Origin: Campylorhamphus procurvoides
Taxonomy: Eukaryota > Chordata > Aves > Passeriformes > Dendrocolaptidae
Direction of reading: 5' to 3'
Assembly (NCBI GenBank): GCA_013396655.1
Contig: WBMV01007704.1
Location: 564,153-628,152 of the forward strand
DNA: 64,000 bases
Every line of letters starts with the position of its first letter. Within the stretch, counting starts at the first letter, position 1. The notes beneath the pieces are model-generated. The model did not search any database. It was not told where the DNA came from and saw only the letters and a list, made by a program, of their open reading frames with translations. Positions 1 through 11,707 of this stretch are shown here, piece by piece. A program made the translations under genes and the position numbers.

Positions 1-3000
1 ATATAAGTATGAAGAATCTTATGCTTTGTATCAAATGCAAGAAGCACCAAGATTCAAAGCTTTCATTGTCATCCTTAACAGCTTTATTTTCTAAGGTTAT
101 TGTTTAGGCCTGAGAGGGAAATGCTCAGTGCAGGGGGCTCAAGGGGAAGGGTTTTGCTGTAACTCAGAGACTTTTCTTACGGCATCGCTCTGTGACATCT
201 CATATTGCCCTGCCTGGCTACAACTGCAATAAACTTACTTGCCTGTTGCTCTGAGTTCACATTTACAGATGAGGCTGTGAACCAAATAATTGATTTGATG
301 AACGATGAACATCAGTGTGTTGTAGCAGCTTTGTTGCCTGGATTTTTGTCAGCCTGAACTGTTCTGGATGGGAGCAAAGCTCCTGAAAGCTGGGGGTGTA
401 ACCATATCCTCCATTCAGACAATTATAAGAAACAGTTAAGCTTATCAACTGAATAGTTGAAGTAATACCAGTCCCCTTCCAAAACCAGGTCCATGCAACC
501 ATCCAGAGGAAACTCACGTGCGGTCAAAAGAATTCTTTTCCTATTGTTTTCCAGAGGGTGGTACAGCTCTGAAGAAAAGCAGAGAAGAAAGTGGAAACAT
601 CAGGAAGTAAAGCAAGAAATCCAAGAGCTCACAAAAGCACTCTCAGGAGAGAGGGTTTGGGGATAACTGGTACCATTAAAAAGTATGAATGAAACCTCCC
701 CTCTAGCACTATTTTCATGCTTGTGGTGACTGAGAAAAACAGATTTCATACATTCTTTGTAATTAAATAAGATTACCTTGAGAAATGTCACGAGCCTCTC
801 TTCCAAATGCCAAGGGAGTAAGTGTGAAGCAACTTCCAAAGACAAATGAGGTGCATTGCTGTTCTTGTGAAGCAAGTAGGAGCAGGGCTTGTGGAAATGA
901 ATATCCGACGTCTAGTAAGTGAGGAAACAGAGAGCTAGAAATATCACAAAAATACTAAAATATAATCTCGGAATAGTAAATTAGTGATGCTCAAAGAGCA
1001 AGAAAATCCATGCTTAGAAAGTGGAGAAAAATGTGGGAGTAAATTTGAAAACAATTCCTTCTTTGTAACTTTGGGGGAGCTATTCATGTTTCATGCAGAA
1101 GTCTTGCTTTTCTGTGAACACACAACAACAAAAGTACTAACACAATCAGCAAAGAGCAAAATATTTTACATGATGTCGTTGAACAGAACTATGATGGGAT
1201 AAAGAAAGGATGAAAGGAACAAAAAAAAATTCTGCTTCAGATATAAATCAAGAAGTCACAGTCCAAGCTGCTTACCTTCTGCCTGGAAGCACGTCAATGA
1301 GTGCTTTGCCAAATCCCCTGGATGCACTTTCTCTGCCTCATGCCCATGAAAGACAATGACATTCAAGTCCAGTTCAAGTAATATGGCAGTTTTCCCAAGA
1401 CTGGGAAAGTAACACAATATTTGTATAATTTGTACAATTTCTACAGAGCAGTATCTATTTTTTCAAAGTACAAAACTGGAAGGAAATGGTTCTACACAGT
1501 GCTAGAAAAGGCAGCAATAGAACAAGTTTTACCATGGGAAGGAGGAGAGGGAGAAGAAGAAAAGGTACCTTCTGGAGTTCAGGAAAGAGCTGGTGCAGGA
1601 CATCAAGCTGAAAAGTTAACTTTTGGAAATACATACACCAGCTGCTCAATTTTTCTTTATGTCTGACAACTGGAAAACTCTACTGAATGTGCAACAAGTG
1701 ATTTTAAAGGAGAGGACATGTAGTTAGTAAACCAGGTTGTTCAAATGGGCTAGAGAATAACTAGAGATCCAACACTGGCTTAGTTTGAGATGAAGTTTGT
1801 GAATGGAGAGAAATCTGAGGGGTTGGGATAGGGAACTGCACTCCAAAATGCACAGCAGGAACCTGAATATCCAACGGTGAGGGCAAATTAAGAATCAGTT
1901 TGGATTAAATACAACTAATCACTGAATCACAGAAAGGCTGAGGTTGAATGGGAGCTCTGAAGGGCTCTGGTCCACCCCCTCTCCTCAAGCAGGGATGTCT
2001 AGAGCAGGTATTTAATCTGTGGTGACATCCTCTCCTGGCTCCAGAATGAGAACAGGAATAGTTTTGTGCTCTGGAATTGACTTGCCATCCAGGATGGAGA
2101 GGGATGAAGTCACGGTCTCAAGATGTGGTTTCTGCCCTCCAAAAGCAAAGAGTTACAGGCAGGAATGAGTGGATCTCACCCACGGTGCATCTGCACTGGT
2201 GTTTGGTTTCAACCAGGAGAGAGCTTTTGAGCACAGCATCCTGCTAGTTGGAGTTGGGTTAATATTTTCTGAGTGTGTCACACGAATTCTTTCCAGTGAT
2301 GCTCAACCCAAAGATGTCCTCAAAGTGTTCCACTTGTCAAAGGGCTTCCAGTCCATAGGGCCAGTCTAGAAATTATCCACAGTAATGTTCTCACCCACTC
2401 CAAAAAGTACATAGTGGGCACACTGGGTACTTGGCACAACAGGTTTTGCTTTGCAGATCTGTTACTGTGGGTCTGCATGAAGTGTTAATGCAGGTGTAAC
2501 CACAGGATGCTGATGGTGTCCCTGAAATGGATCCAGAACCCCAAAACAGCTGAAAATTGACCTAGTATCTAATCTAAAAGCTGCAGCAAGTGAGCTCTTT
2601 ACCAGGTCTGGTTTCCCTGAATAACCCTTCCTATGACCCCTGTTTTCTGCTGAGTTTAAGGATGTCAGTGAACTTCTGGAGTATGTGAGATATGCAGAAA
2701 CTCTACAATCCAAAAAGGGGTTTACATCTTCCTCAAAAGCATAAAAGAAAAGAAGTCTGATAATAGCCCCTAGGATGGAAAGGTATAAAGTCACTCAGGA
2801 ATCTTTTAAAAGAGGAGACACATCTTGATGTTTTAATCCTAAGGAGAAAGTAACTCAAATCTCCTTCCTCTTGTAAGGTATCCCATAAGGTTCTGGTACA
2901 AGTAAATAAAATAGGATATGGAATACAACTAGGATCATTATCATGAATAGTATTTCAGTCTGTCAGTGTCTGGGAACTGTGGAATTCAAGGTTACTAAAA

Positions 3001-5032
3001 GAATATTAAGTAATGAATGTCTGTAATGAAAAGCATTTCAACAAGAACATTAATATTTTTTAAAAGATAAAAAAAAGACAAATCCCAAAGCCATCTCCTT
3101 TGAATTTCTGCAATGAGACTGAGCAAAGAAAAATTCTAAGAATGTGGGTAAAATTGTTTTAGGTTGATGTGAAAATCATCACTTACTTACAGTAGTTAAA
3201 ATTCCATTGTGTCCAATCAGTTGATTATTTTTTTCTTTTGTCTCCCCCTCCCTTTTTTTTCCAGAGTTAGTACTTCAGATTTTGTTGGGCTGAAAACTGG
3301 AAGTGAAATAAGGATATAGTTCTTGTATTAAGCTAAACTTCATTGCAATTTCCTATGGAAAAGTGGTTATAACAATGCGACATAGCTCCAGCAAAAGCGG
3401 GGTAAGCAAGTGCTTTGTAATTAATGATACTCCTGTATCACCTACAGCAATTACCTGCTGTGGCATTATGACAGCCAGTGGGACCATCTGTAAAAGAGAG
3501 GCAGAAGAAGAAAAGATGGAGAGGAAAATTTGATAAGAACAGGGGCAGAAAAACAAGGGATCCAGTCAGCACAAATAGCTGCTCTTGAGAAAAGCGGAAG
3601 AATAAATGTTTGATAGCTAATGGACCTGGAGCAGAGGTGAAGATGAACCTTTGTGTCATGGGAAACAGGAGTTTGTGCATTTTCTTACACAATCAGGGCT
3701 GTATCAAAAGTATCTGAAACTTTATAACAACAATTTGAGGGGAGAGAAAGCTGACAACTGAGGTGAAGTAGATCTGAAAGCAGCCAAAATAAATATTTTT
3801 TATTTACCTGATTTATTTATTTAGAAATTAGACATGGGGAAAAGCACCTCTCTTCATCTTCAGCTCTCTGTGATCTTTCCCTGCCAGCTGGGCTTACTGA
3901 CACTTTTCTTCCCTTGCTCTTTGTTCTTGAAGCCTGAGAGCTGTGAGGACTCCCTGCCTCCCGCTCCTTCCTGCCCAGTGGGAAGTGAAACAGGGAGCTG
4001 AGATAGTCACTAGTGTGTCCCCAAAAACTCCCTGATGACCAGGAGGCAGAACTGAATTTTCTTCCCTGATATAACCAACTTTCAGAAGGCACCTTGAGCC
4101 CTGAAGTACTTTAGGCCTTGTGTGGTTCACAGGAGAGAAAACAAGCAGAAAATCAGAATTGTTCTCTTTCTTTTTCAGTTGCAATGCTCCCTCTTTGTAC
4201 AGCCCTTACAGCAACTCCTGACATGACACTGCCTGATTACTTTTATGAAGATCCCATCATTATTTTCAGTTATACTGTAAAAGCAAGAAAATTTGGTAAC
4301 ATGGTTGTTGGTTTCCTGTACTGCTCTTTAAACCTGGGTTTATTATGTATGCACCACTATTTAATGTATGCCATTTAAGTGTCTTTTTATAACATTTCAT
4401 TATGAAGGAGAACGGAGACCAAGAGACTCTGACTTCCTCATTCAATCATAGCTTCCTTCTTTGTTAGAATATTGCCGAAAAGATACCAGGGTGGAAGGAA
4501 CAGAAGATACTATTTGGTATAAAGGCTCCCTTCTGGTTTTACCTTTATAGGGATGTAACAGTGCTGGACCTATAACCACTTAGTCAGTGCCTTGGACTTC
4601 TTTTCCTTCTCTCTCTCTCACAGATTTCCCCTCTTACTGAATGGAAAATTTTCACTATCTAGTTTTAAATGAACATATTTTAATGAGCATATTCAACAGC
4701 AGCCCACAAGAAGACCTTTGTCTCAATATGACCAGAAGTGGAATTCACACCTGTTTCTATATAAAGTCAAATTTAAATCATAGATATTTTGTTCAATTAA
4801 GATTGAAGGTTTATTTCAGTGCAGTCTCTCCTTTCTCCAGCTGTGCTGTATCAGGGTCTAATTCTAGGCCAAGACTCATTGAAATCACCATTATTTGTGC
4901 TCGTCAAGCGCATCTAAATCTTTGTATTACGATAACATCTCCTGAACCTCAAGTGACATTTTTAAAGCCTAACTCCTTGCTCAGAATTAAATTTGTGATG
5001 TGCACTCCCCTCAACTTTGCAAAAGTTAACTT
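1..5032. other. Intergenic, 3' flank of FGF3
   Basis: AT-rich sequence with only short chance frames. It contains a worn CR1 fragment at 1917-2045 and no recognisable gene. By the human gene order FGF4 should lie further left, outside the window. Confidence 0.7.
1917..2045 (-). mobile_element. CR1 LINE fragment, old
   Basis: The plus strand reads as the reverse complement of a CR1 3' end: AATCACAGAAAGGCTGAGGT, then a worn equivalent of the GGGACCTCTGGAG block, then CCACCCCCTCTCCTCAAGCA and GAGCAGGT. The 3' end is at the low coordinate. It is diverged and 5' truncated. Confidence 0.6.
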
Positions 5033-5268
5033 ACAGAATCACAGAATCCTGGAATGGTTTGGGTTGGAAGGGACCTTAAACACATCCAGTGACACCCCCC
5101 GCATTGGGCAGGGACACCTTCCACTAGCCCAGGTTGCTCCAAGCCCCGTCCAGCCTGGCCTTGGACACTCCCAGGGATGGGGCAGCCACAGCTTCTCTGG
5201 GCAACCTGTGCCAGGGCCTGCCCACCCTCCCAGGGAAGGATTCCTTTCCAATATCCCATCTAATCCTA
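5033..5268 (-). mobile_element. CR1 LINE fragment
   Basis: A clear avian CR1 3' end in reverse orientation. It has the ACAGAATC terminal repeat, then GGTTTGGGTTGGAAGGGACC, GGGCAGGGACACCTTCCACT, and continues to TTCCTTTCCAATATCCCATC before the match is lost. It is 5' truncated, as is usual for CR1. It is one of the better preserved copies here and sits just beyond a candidate FGF3 poly(A) site. Confidence 0.92.
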
Positions 5269-6035
5269 CTCTTTCACATCACAATTGAGTCCTGTTCCAA
5301 GAGAGGATTCATCAATTGGTGAACGGCTTAATATTGACAAAGCTTGGCCAGTGCAAATGTCCCTTAACCAACATTCATCTATTGGAATGACAAGGTCAGG
5401 TGTCTTGGGGGTTTTAATTAAACAACTTCAAGAATAATCTAGTAATGTGTTGGTCTATTGAAATGTCTGAAGTACCTTACAGGCTTACTTTTCTTGGACA
5501 GTCTTGGGAAAAGTATAATTGATAATGACTGATCATAAAATAAATATATGTAAGTTAAAAACCCCCACCTGTTTTCTAACTCCTGTATTATGTAAAAACA
5601 AGGATGTAGCCTCTTTTGGCCAAGAGAGCCCTGGAAGTGCTACACCTTCTCTATGGACACAAATTTGGTAGGTGTAAAATATTCACATAGCTTCACTGAG
5701 ATAATGCCCTATGGCAAGTTAGACTGAAAATACTTGAAATGAAAATTATATATATATATATTTTTAGAAAAGAAAATGTGAAAGTCATTGACAAAATTAT
5801 TACATCCAACTAATGTACATTTCAATGTGCCTTAGTTTATCTCACATCTCTTTTATCACAGGTAATAATCCTACAATAGCTAAAAGTAAGTGACGTGATT
5901 TTCAGTTCTATCATACAGTGTATAAAAACTGTGTCCGTGTTAATGCCTGTCATACAATCACAGCTGTTACTTTTATAGTAGTGTTTTGAAGGCTCTCAGT
6001 CACTTCCAGTCCCAACACAAGCTCCCCCCGCCCCA
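5269..6035. other. FGF3 3' UTR / near 3' flank
   Basis: AT-rich sequence that includes the probable FGF3 3' UTR and a (TA)n tract at 5747-5760. No other gene is seen. Confidence 0.6.
5413..5418 (-). terminator. FGF3: Candidate FGF3 poly(A) signal ATTAAA
   Basis: This is the first ATTAAA/AATAAA-type hexamer I find on the minus strand downstream of the FGF3 stop, giving a 3' UTR of about 620 nt. An AATAAA at 4815-4810 would give about 1.2 kb and include the CR1 fragment. I cannot tell which is used. Confidence 0.3.
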
Positions 6036-6368
6036 TCAGTGTCCTCTCCTCCTTCGCTGGTTCTTGCTTGGGACCTTCAGGAGACTCTCCCTGTACTTCA
6101 CATTGCTGTGGAACAGTCGGACCATCTCATGGTCTTTGTTATCCAATACTCTGGGCAGAAAGAGGGAGGATTTCTGTGTCCTGCGAGTTTTAAAGCCCCT
6201 TCTGGGTCGTCCTTTGCCATTGATTGAGACATACCAGAGTCTCTCTGCGCTGGCTTTGCGCTTGATGCCGGCTCTGTTGGGCACAGTCCGGTAGAGACGG
6301 GACGCGTACGTGTTGTACCCCAGTTCATGAATCCTCTCCACGAACTCACACTCTGAGTTGTAATTCTC
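6036..6368 (-). CDS. FGF3: FGF3 exon 3 (coding part): rest of core and basic C-terminal tail
   Basis: This is the last coding exon. It starts after a CTCTACAG acceptor (6376-6369) in phase 0 and encodes residues 122-231, with TGA at 6038-6036. It completes the FGF signature (C128, F130, E132, Y139). It contains [17 protein letters not shown], then the heparin-binding/receptor-contact stretch [18 protein letters not shown] (172-189) and [16 protein letters not shown]. The tail is short and basic, ending NQRRRRGH. Total protein length is 231 residues; human FGF3 is about 239 and has a longer, different tail, which is the variable part of this protein between species. Basic motifs in the mammalian tail act in nuclear or nucleolar targeting; the RRRR run here could do the same, which is inference. 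The exon is intact, with no sign of decay. The 3' UTR continues to lower coordinates. Confidence 0.97.
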   Translation of the reverse strand, partial: ENYNSECEFVERIHELGYNTYASRLYRTVPNRAGIKRKASAERLWYVSINGKGRPRRGFKTRRTQKSSLFLPRVLDNKDHEMVRLFHSNVKYRESLLKVPSKNQRRRRGH

Positions 6369-9300
6369 CTGTAGAGGAAAGATGACAAAATCATAAGCAA
6401 GTCTGTACTACAGTTTTTAGGATAAGGACAGCAACACGCTTGATAAAAAAGCCAGACTAGTGGTGCAAAAGGCGAGCACAAGAGAAATGCTGAGCCTGAA
6501 CTGCTGTGAAACCAGGTGCTCCCTGTCAGCAGTGTGAGCACACTCTGTGGATCAGAGACAGACTGGGAGCCAAAACCAAACTGAAAATCAAAAAAAAAAG
6601 ACATATGAATAGGAATGAGTAGCTTTGCTGATCGTTCAGCTGTAAATTTTTTGTGTGTGTGTGCTTATGAATTTAATGTGGCTGTGAACAGGACAGACTA
6701 TTTAATTGCTGCCTATCAACCTTTGCCTGCTATTCAAAAGGCAAATCCTACACCTTAATGTAAAATGTGGCTCTTTAATTGGTATATCAGTTGTTAGATA
6801 CACTTGCAGTGTGTTATACCCAGTTTGTTTTGGATATTTGAGCAGCAAACCACATCTTCATGGAGCTTCTTTGCTTTAGCATAACACAATGGAAGGACTC
6901 TCTGTCACCAGTGTGTTCCTCCAAGATGCCTTTACCACAAACTGTAAGGGAAAACATTCACCAACCCCAGATGCCCACATTTCATATGGTCTGTCCAAAC
7001 TTGCCCCTTTTCATTTGGTCCTCAACTGAGAGAAAACTGTGCAAAAGCCTGGCACAAGCAATTCCTTCCTCCCTCCTGGGAGCAGCACAAAGGACCTCCC
7101 ACACTGTATGACTTTTCTGAACTACAAACTCATCTTTGCAGTACCTGTGTGATGAAGATTTCAGTATCCAAGACATGTGAAGCACAGAGGCAGAGAGGAA
7201 CTCTTATCATGATCTTTATAGGGATCTTTTTATTTCCATTGCCCCTCTGGAGAACACGGACAGGGCACAGGTAGCCAGTCGGGGGCCAGAAATGCCAGAG
7301 ACTCCACCACCATGTCTCTGATGCTGCTCACTCACCAGAAGTGCTGATGGGCGTTTAACAAGATTTTAAAAGGCTCCACATGTCCCAGCTTCCCAGCTGT
7401 AAAACGGAAGCGCCCTTCCTTGCAGAGACAAGGTTTTCATGTGCTGTGGTGCTGGAGCCCACACAACGACCAGATGGAGGTAGATTTGTCCTGCTGTCTG
7501 CCCCCATTCTGGCTATAGGGGGTCTATCACAGAGGATAAATCTAGAAGGATAGATATGCTAAGGACACAAAGGAATTCTGCAGACTCAACAAACTCCCTC
7601 TATTGACATGGGAAAATCGGTGAACCAAGGATAAGAGAGTTATATCAACACTTTCATAAAATGCTCCCAGTATGATTATCCCTGAATTAGTGAGTCATAT
7701 TTGAAATCTGGGGTCTAGGACCAGCAGTGTCAGTAAAGTTGTTGGAGAATTTTCTCTAGGCAAGCAAAGACAGGGAGTTTCACCTGAACTGAGCCCTCAC
7801 CCCTTGCTGCTTCTGTGAAAAGAGCTGGAGTGGAATAGCTTTCCTGGATTGTCCCTCCAGCTCTGAAACACAAGTCTGAAACAGTCTCTCTCAAACCTGA
7901 GCTGGAAAAACAAAATTTTTCTTTCCTAGTTATACAGAAACCGTTCATGGTTGATACTCTTTGGCACATGACAGCTGAACAAAATTCAGGATGGCCTAAT
8001 GCTCCTCACAGTAGAAAGGGAAGTCCAGGACAAAAGGAACCACAGAGCTATCCTGCTCTAGGCTTTTCTGCAGTTTAGGAGAGGAGCTTTTTGCTCAGAA
8101 TTGGTTGAGTCTTAATTCAGTATAATTAGTCTGAAGGAAAAAATACACCCGTTTTGAAAAAGAAAGAGAGAAAGATGAGAAAGAACTTGAACAAATCATC
8201 CTTCCCACTAAATTCTTTGAGGCAGATTCTGGCTCTGAACTGGTGGAGGAGCTCCACTGAAAAGATGCCCATTTTAATGAGAACATCAGCTGGAAGCATG
8301 TAAGTGGTCAGTCCTAGTTCTGGCACAGCAGAGCTACTGTGTCCTCATTCCTCTCTGGCTGCATTTTCTACTGCCGAATTGTTTGCGATCTGCTTCTCTG
8401 CAGCAGCAAGGAACCACACAGGCCCCTTTATCAGTGGGCATCACGTGAGCCACATTACAGAAGATGGGTTGTAAACACTGTCAGAACATTCTTGAAGAGC
8501 TGGAGTAAAATGTATTAAACTGAGGAGAAAACAGACTTGATTGTGTTACCTAAGCTGCATTCAGATGGGAAACGCTCACATTGCTCAGGGACATATCAAT
8601 GCTGTTCAAATCAACAGAACTACATGTAATGACTAGTTGGAGGATACAGTTTTCAACCTACCCATATTTACCCTCTTCAAATCCTCTTCCCTACCCCAGG
8701 ACTCCTGGAGAAACTGCACAGTATGGCTGTTATGCAGTAAGAGATCACAAGATTGCTCGGGATGTAATTAAGGACAATGGATGAAATTCAAGTAGGCAGA
8801 TAATGTGTATAGTATACGCTGACAAATGTGCCTTAGTGTGTCCCTGAATGTGAAGAAGTCTGAGCTGAAGTGTTTTGTTCACGGAGGGAAAATGTCTGGG
8901 CTGAAAAGGAAGGATTCCCCCTAATGTCAGCACAGCCCAGATTTTATCTCACAGATCAGGGCTAAAAATTAGGTCAAAGGAGTAAAATGAACTGTTTATT
9001 TTCACCTTTATCTTTTTGCACCTTCTCGTACTGTCCTTCCTTGCTATCACCCTGCCTTTTAGTACGTGTAAATTCTTTCACTGCCCAACCAAATGCTCTG
9101 TGCAAAGAAACTCCCAGCAGAAGGCTGCTTTCCAGTAACATGAATGCTCAGTTACTCCTGGATATGCTTTATCTGACATGTATATCCTTGGCCAGCATCC
9201 AAGATCCACATCAAATATCAATACAGACAATTCTGAATAGAGATGGATGTTCTGCACTACACAAATGCTGGGCCCAAGGTCTTTATCAGTGCACCCAAGT

Positions 9301-9580
9301 GCCCAGAATTTTGGCCATGTGAAATACCTTTGCCAAATACATTCTTTGTACCTTTGGAAAGACAAAGAAATACATTCCATGTACCTTTGGTTTACAGGGA
9401 GTAAGAAAGTGAAAACGCAGCTTCTTCCCACTTTCAAGATTATACTAATCAGCTGCCTGTAACAATTCCAGACAGAAATCTGTCATAACATTACTCTTTT
9501 CTCTAGAAATGCTTATTTATAAGAAATCAGTGCTCCCCAGAGGAAATGATAGGCATATGTTTGACTTGAGTAAAACTTAC
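6369..9580 (-). other. FGF3: FGF3 intron 2
   Basis: A 3212-bp GT-AG intron in phase 0. It holds a (TG)n run at 6652-6663 and otherwise ordinary AT-rich sequence with short chance open frames on both strands. No repeat family, RNA gene or extra exon could be supported. Confidence 0.92.
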
Positions 9581-9684
9581 TGATGCGTAAAGTCTGCCCC
9601 TTTTGTTCATGGCCAGGTATCTGCCAGAGAACAAGCCCTTGATGGCAACAATTCCAACGTCAACAGCAGTTATTTCCAGAATAC
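9581..9684 (-). CDS. FGF3: FGF3 exon 2 (FGF core strands)
   Basis: This is the second coding exon, 104 bp, the length commonly seen for the middle exon of FGF genes. It is bounded by a TTTCTAG acceptor (9691-9685) and a GTAAGT donor (9580-9575). The first two bases complete Ser87 split across intron 1. The exon then encodes residues 88-121, beginning [16 protein letters not shown] and including [15 protein letters not shown]. This is the part of the beta-trefoil core leading into the FGF family signature G-x-L-x-(6-8)-C-x-F-x-E-x6-Y, which is completed by exon 3. It ends exactly on a codon boundary (TCA). The split Ser and clean phase confirm the join with both neighbours. No in-frame stop or indel is present. 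Confidence 0.96.
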
Positions 9685-11270
9685 CTAGAAAGAGAAACAA
9701 TTGTGAGATACGTTATTGCTCAGGTGTCATTTTTTTGAGATATCTTTTCCTGCCTGCTCACCTGAAGAGTATCATTTCAGAGTTATCTCTAGCTGACATC
9801 AAAATCACAGTGCAATCATGGGAATGAAACTAGTATTATTTGAAACAATATAAAGCAACAGTGATGGGGGGGGTTCTCTGAGACAAGGTTGGTAATAAAT
9901 CCTGAGATGTCTGATTGAAATTGAACTCTTTCAAAAATAAAAAAGATCTGACACTGAACTAGAGGTTCACTTAGTCCTATAAGTATATAAAAAAGTTTAA
10001 ATCCCCTTTAATGCTTAGGAACACAAGAGCTATTGACTTATTGAAACCAGTCACAAAGCTGCCCATTTCAGGACAAAGCCCTGGCTGAGGTCTCCACAGG
10101 GTAAAACAGAGTGAATCAGCTGCTTTCTAGAGCCATGAACATAATCACAAATGGAAGTTGTCATTTCAGAGGTCAATGTAGCCCTCCAAACAAGGACTGT
10201 ATGACTGTCTGAGGCAAATGAAAAGAGAGATTTCCAGTCCCTCAAAGATGGGGTCTCAAACTCGGCAAGTGTTGCAGGCAAGGCTGGTGCAATACCTGCC
10301 ACAGTATTTATGTCCAGCCAAAGGTGCCAGGACACTGATGGAGGCCCAAATGACTCAGAAGATGTTGTATGTGCATGCCTTGTTCAGATCCTGGTCTCAG
10401 TTGTATACCCATGACCTGATGGCTCTGTACTTTCTGTGAGTATTTGGAATCAAGACGTGACCCTGCCACCCAAACCCTTGGGCAATGCTAAAGGCAGAGC
10501 CACGGGCCAGTCCCCTTTGCAGAGCTGGATGGCTGGCCTGGGAGAGCTGGGCTGGGTTTGGTACAGCTGTTTTGAATCAGGCACCGGTTCGCTGCTGAAG
10601 GAGCCTCCTCCGGGCTTTGACAGTGAGGCGGGGGTTTCTCTAGGAAATAGTGGTTTTCCTTTAAGGACTTCAGACAGTTCCCTGAGGTCTCCCTAACTCT
10701 GTATGCCATCACCAGGCGGAATTTACGCTCCCACGGGCGGCGAGGCCGGGCCGTGCCCGCGGCCGGAGCGGGGCTGGGTGCGGGGGCGCCCGGGGCTCCC
10801 CCAGGGTGCTGAGCCTCGCTCTCCTTCCTCCCGCCGCCCTCGCACAAACCTCCTCACTCCCGACATATCCCCTTTCATCTTAATTACCGCCGACCCCCAG
10901 CACATGTCAGAGGGGACAGATGTGATTTAGCCGGGGGAAGCCCGAGCGCCCCACGGGAGCCGGGCTGGAATGGGACGGGATGGGATGGGGGAGGCATGGG
11001 TAACCCACCGCCTGTCGGAAGAGGCACGGGGACCCAGTCCCGGGGACGTGCGAGGGCAGGGGATGCCCAGCGGCCCGGGCTGGGGCAGTGCTGGCGAGGG
11101 AAGCCCCCGGCGCAAGGAGGGCAAGTGACAGGTCGGGCGGGCTGAGCTGTCCCGGTCCCCGTCGGGNTCCAGCGCTCGCTGCCCGCAATTGGTGCGAGGT
11201 CGGGACCCTCCTCCCCTCACGGCCCGGCCTGGGGGACCCGGGATGGGGCGAAAGTGTGCCCGCTACTCAC
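9685..11270 (-). other. FGF3: FGF3 intron 1
   Basis: A 1586-bp GT-AG intron in phase 1. Its 5' half (10560-11270) is part of the CpG island over the promoter, and its 3' half is AT-rich. One base is undetermined (n at 11167). I see no coding exon, repeat or RNA gene inside it. A G8 run lies near 9866-9873. Confidence 0.93.
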
Positions 11271-11529
11271 TGAAGACGCTGTTCTTCTCCAGGGTGCCGT
11301 TGATCCTGCCGCTGGGGTGGATCTGGAGGTGGTACTTGGTGGCACAGTAGAGCTTCCTGCGCCGGGGCGCTCCCCCGAGGTGCTCGTAGACGCCGCCGCG
11401 CCCCCCCGCATCCCGGCGCGCCCGGGGGGCGCTCGGGGAGGCTCCGGCAGCCTCGGGCACCTCCGCTGCCCGCCCCGGGCACCACGGCTCCTGCAGCACA
11501 CTGAGCAACAAGATCCAGGTTATGACCAT
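11271..11529 (-). CDS. FGF3: FGF3 exon 1 (coding part): signal peptide and start of FGF core
   Basis: This is the first coding exon of fibroblast growth factor 3, a secreted heparin-binding ligand for FGFR1/FGFR2 IIIb-type receptors, used in hindbrain, inner ear, tooth and tail development. The ATG at 11529-11527 opens with [13 protein letters not shown], a hydrophobic signal peptide. A low-complexity Gly/Ala/Arg linker follows (about residues 20-55), then the start of the beta-trefoil core with [19 protein letters not shown] and an N-glycosylation site N77-G-T. The exon codes residues 1-86 plus the first base of Ser87. It ends at TTCA followed by a GTGAGT donor (11270-11265). The start is chosen for the signal peptide and good context (A at -3, G at +4). 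The frame stays open for at least 52 codons upstream without an ATG, and I saw no in-frame CTG between 11530 and 11685. This contrasts with mouse Fgf3, which is known to initiate at an upstream CUG. Identification is by recognition of the family sequence. Confidence 0.97.
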
Positions 11530-11603
11530 TGTGGCATGATGGCCGCAGGGCTTGGTCTGCTGTGGAGAGCGAGGCTCGGAGCGAGCGGCACCAGGGGTCC
11601 CAT
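11520..11603 (-). promoter_or_regulatory. uORF2 overlapping the FGF3 start codon
   Basis: An ATG at 11603-11601 opens a 27-codon frame that runs past the FGF3 ATG (11529-11527) in a different frame and stops at TAA 11522-11520. It contains a second in-frame ATG at 11537-11535, so two starts feed the same overlapping frame. Ribosomes starting here would miss the FGF3 start unless they re-initiate, so the predicted effect is reduced translation of FGF3. The frame and positions are read directly; use in the cell is inference. Confidence 0.4.
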
Positions 11604-11672
11604 CAAAGCCCTCCTGCGAGCCGCGCTCCGGAGCTGCCGAGCACACGCTGGTTCGAGCCGTGCAGCATTGAC
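11530..11672 (-). promoter_or_regulatory. FGF3: Predicted FGF3 5' leader
   Basis: This is the stretch between the FGF3 ATG and the likely transcription start about 25-30 bp downstream of the TATA-like box. It is GC-rich and contains two upstream reading frames that meet as TGATG, described separately. The transcription start is inferred from the box position only, so the upstream edge is uncertain. Confidence 0.4.
11603..11668 (-). promoter_or_regulatory. uORF1 in predicted FGF3 leader
   Basis: An ATG at 11668-11666 opens a 21-codon frame ending in TGA at 11605-11603. It lies in the predicted leader, close to the inferred cap site. Its last base is the A of the ATG of the next upstream frame (TGATG). 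An ATG this near the 5' end could be skipped by scanning ribosomes. Whether it is transcribed depends on the true start site. Confidence 0.35.
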
Positions 11673-11698
11673 AACGTTTTATCAAGCCTCGATCTGGC

Positions 11699-11707
11699 CC
11701 TTTTATC
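11699..11707 (-). promoter_or_regulatory. FGF3: TATA-like box of FGF3
   Basis: Reads GATAAAAGG on the minus strand, about 170 bp upstream of the FGF3 ATG and just upstream of the first leader ATG. A second, weaker match (GATAAAACG) lies about 25 bp further down. It could be a chance match inside the CpG island, which may also start transcription at dispersed sites. Confidence 0.35.

Noticed and set aside
4641..5288. 215-codon plus-strand frame
   Set aside because: Its second half is the reverse complement of a CR1 3' end and the first half has no family likeness. It is a chance frame.
6098..6604. 168-codon minus-strand frame overlapping FGF3 exon 3
   Set aside because: It is a shifted frame over the real exon and crosses the splice acceptor into the intron. 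The FGF3 frame explains the conservation.
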